From NCBI GenBank assembly GCA_947500875.1, contig CANMUN010000017.1:1-45445 (forward strand): a stretch of 45,445 nt of DNA, written 5' to 3'. Each line of letters opens with the position of its first letter. Position 1 is the stretch's first letter. This stretch comes from Flavobacteriales bacterium (GTDB lineage: Bacteria > Bacteroidota > Bacteroidia > Flavobacteriales_D > Crocinitomicaceae). The position numbers and the translations under genes are program-made. This document shows, one piece after another, positions 45,169 through 45,445 of this stretch. Below the pieces are notes generated by a model that was not told the origin of the DNA, searched no databases, and saw only the letters and a list, made by a program, of their open reading frames with translations.

Positions 45169-45326
45169 GCCCATAACGGTTTGCAGATTTGCGTAGTGGC
45201 GGATTTCGGAGCACACCGCGAAGCAGCCACGAAGTGAAAACTGCCTGCCAGCACTGAACTTGATACGAAGCACAAAGCTTGATTTAACCACTGAACCGCC
45301 ACTTTTGGGTAGGTGCTGTTATGGGC
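45169..45326. repeat. inverted-repeat element B, right of the toxin-antitoxin pair
   Basis: A 158-base element framed by a perfect 9-base inverted repeat, GCCCATAAC (45169-45177) and GTTATGGGC (45318-45326). A second perfect inner pair, AGTGGCGG (45195-45202) and CCGCCACT (45296-45303), lies inside. The central part is GC-rich and unlike the flanks. With element A it brackets the toxin-antitoxin genes in direct orientation, the two GTT ends being about 745 bases apart. Integron attC site or MITE are the leading readings. Confidence 0.6.
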
Positions 45327-45331
45327 TGGTT

Positions 45332-45445
45332 TCATTTCTTAATTACTTTTATAACTTGTTTCAAATTCCCTCCGATAATTAAAAAGTAAACACCTTCAGG
45401 TAATTCAGCCATATCGATATTTGATATTTTTGAATTTAGTTTCCC
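45332..45445 (-). CDS. C-terminus of a T9SS cargo protein (cut by window edge)
   Basis: The minus strand from the window end reads 37 codons to a TGA at 45332-45334. The residues include ISNIDMAELPEGVYFLIIGG and end KQVIKVIKK, the closing part of a type A T9SS sorting domain (L..G.Y.l.i..g ... ..k..k). The rest of the gene lies beyond the window. The stop is only 5 bases from element B. Confidence 0.75.
   Translation of the reverse strand, partial: GKLNSKISNIDMAELPEGVYFLIIGGNLKQVIKVIKK

Overview
The window looks like a chromosomal segment of a free-living Bacteroidota bacterium, most likely a Flavobacteriales relative of the Crocinitomicaceae or Cryomorphaceae. The evidence is: several secreted proteins with type IX secretion (T9SS) C-terminal sorting domains; a gldI-like FKBP lipoprotein; Bacteroidota-only families (DUF4835, DUF3276/PUR, GSCFA, DUF4268); the Bacteroidota order bamD - rpoZ - coaBC - DUF4835 - recN; and TAnnTTTG -7 promoter boxes. 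The genus is not determined.

Layout. (1) 1-6.8 kb is accessory and AT-rich: the tail of a truncated gene, a small membrane protein, a DUF6717-like protein, a divergent HExxH metallopeptidase-like protein, and a tight three-gene operon (GHKL-type ATPase, unknown protein, DUF6339-like protein). This block lies directly downstream of the tmRNA gene ssrA, a classic island integration site, and a 17-base near-copy of the ssrA 3' end sits 120 bases away. (2) 6.8-9.3 kb: ssrA and acetyl-CoA synthetase. (3) 9.3-20.2 kb: a tandem array of palindromic repeats, then two giant T9SS cargo proteins (a choice-of-anchor-I protein with near-identical Ig-like repeats, and a protein with three glycine-rich domains), each followed by a near-identical terminator. 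(4) 20.5-34.1 kb, mostly plus strand: tRNA-Val(UAC) and a PUR-family protein on the minus strand, then a lytic transglycosylase, miaA, a thioredoxin-fold protein, nrnA, gldI-like and a double-FKBP lipoprotein, an M23/LysM peptidase, bamD, rpoZ, coaBC, DUF4835, recN and GSCFA. Many junctions overlap by one to four bases, so long transcripts are likely. (5) 34.1-42.7 kb, minus strand: pyrG - yidC - fsa - DUF4268 - a T9SS protein, a PaaY-like hexapeptide protein, and two uncharacterised membrane-anchored proteins, the first of which runs straight into tRNA-Val(GAC). (6) 42.8-45.4 kb: a lipoprotein and an alpha/beta hydrolase, then a RelE/ParE toxin-antitoxin pair bracketed by two similar inverted-repeat elements that resemble integron attC sites or MITEs, and finally the C-terminus of another T9SS cargo gene.

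The best candidate for an undescribed system is the GHKL ATPase / unknown / DUF6339-like operon at 2582-6504, possibly with its divergent HExxH neighbour. Its position beside ssrA, coupled genes and family type suggest an anti-phage or other conflict system. That role is inference, not shown. The second candidate is the toxin-antitoxin cassette between two attC-like elements at the right end.
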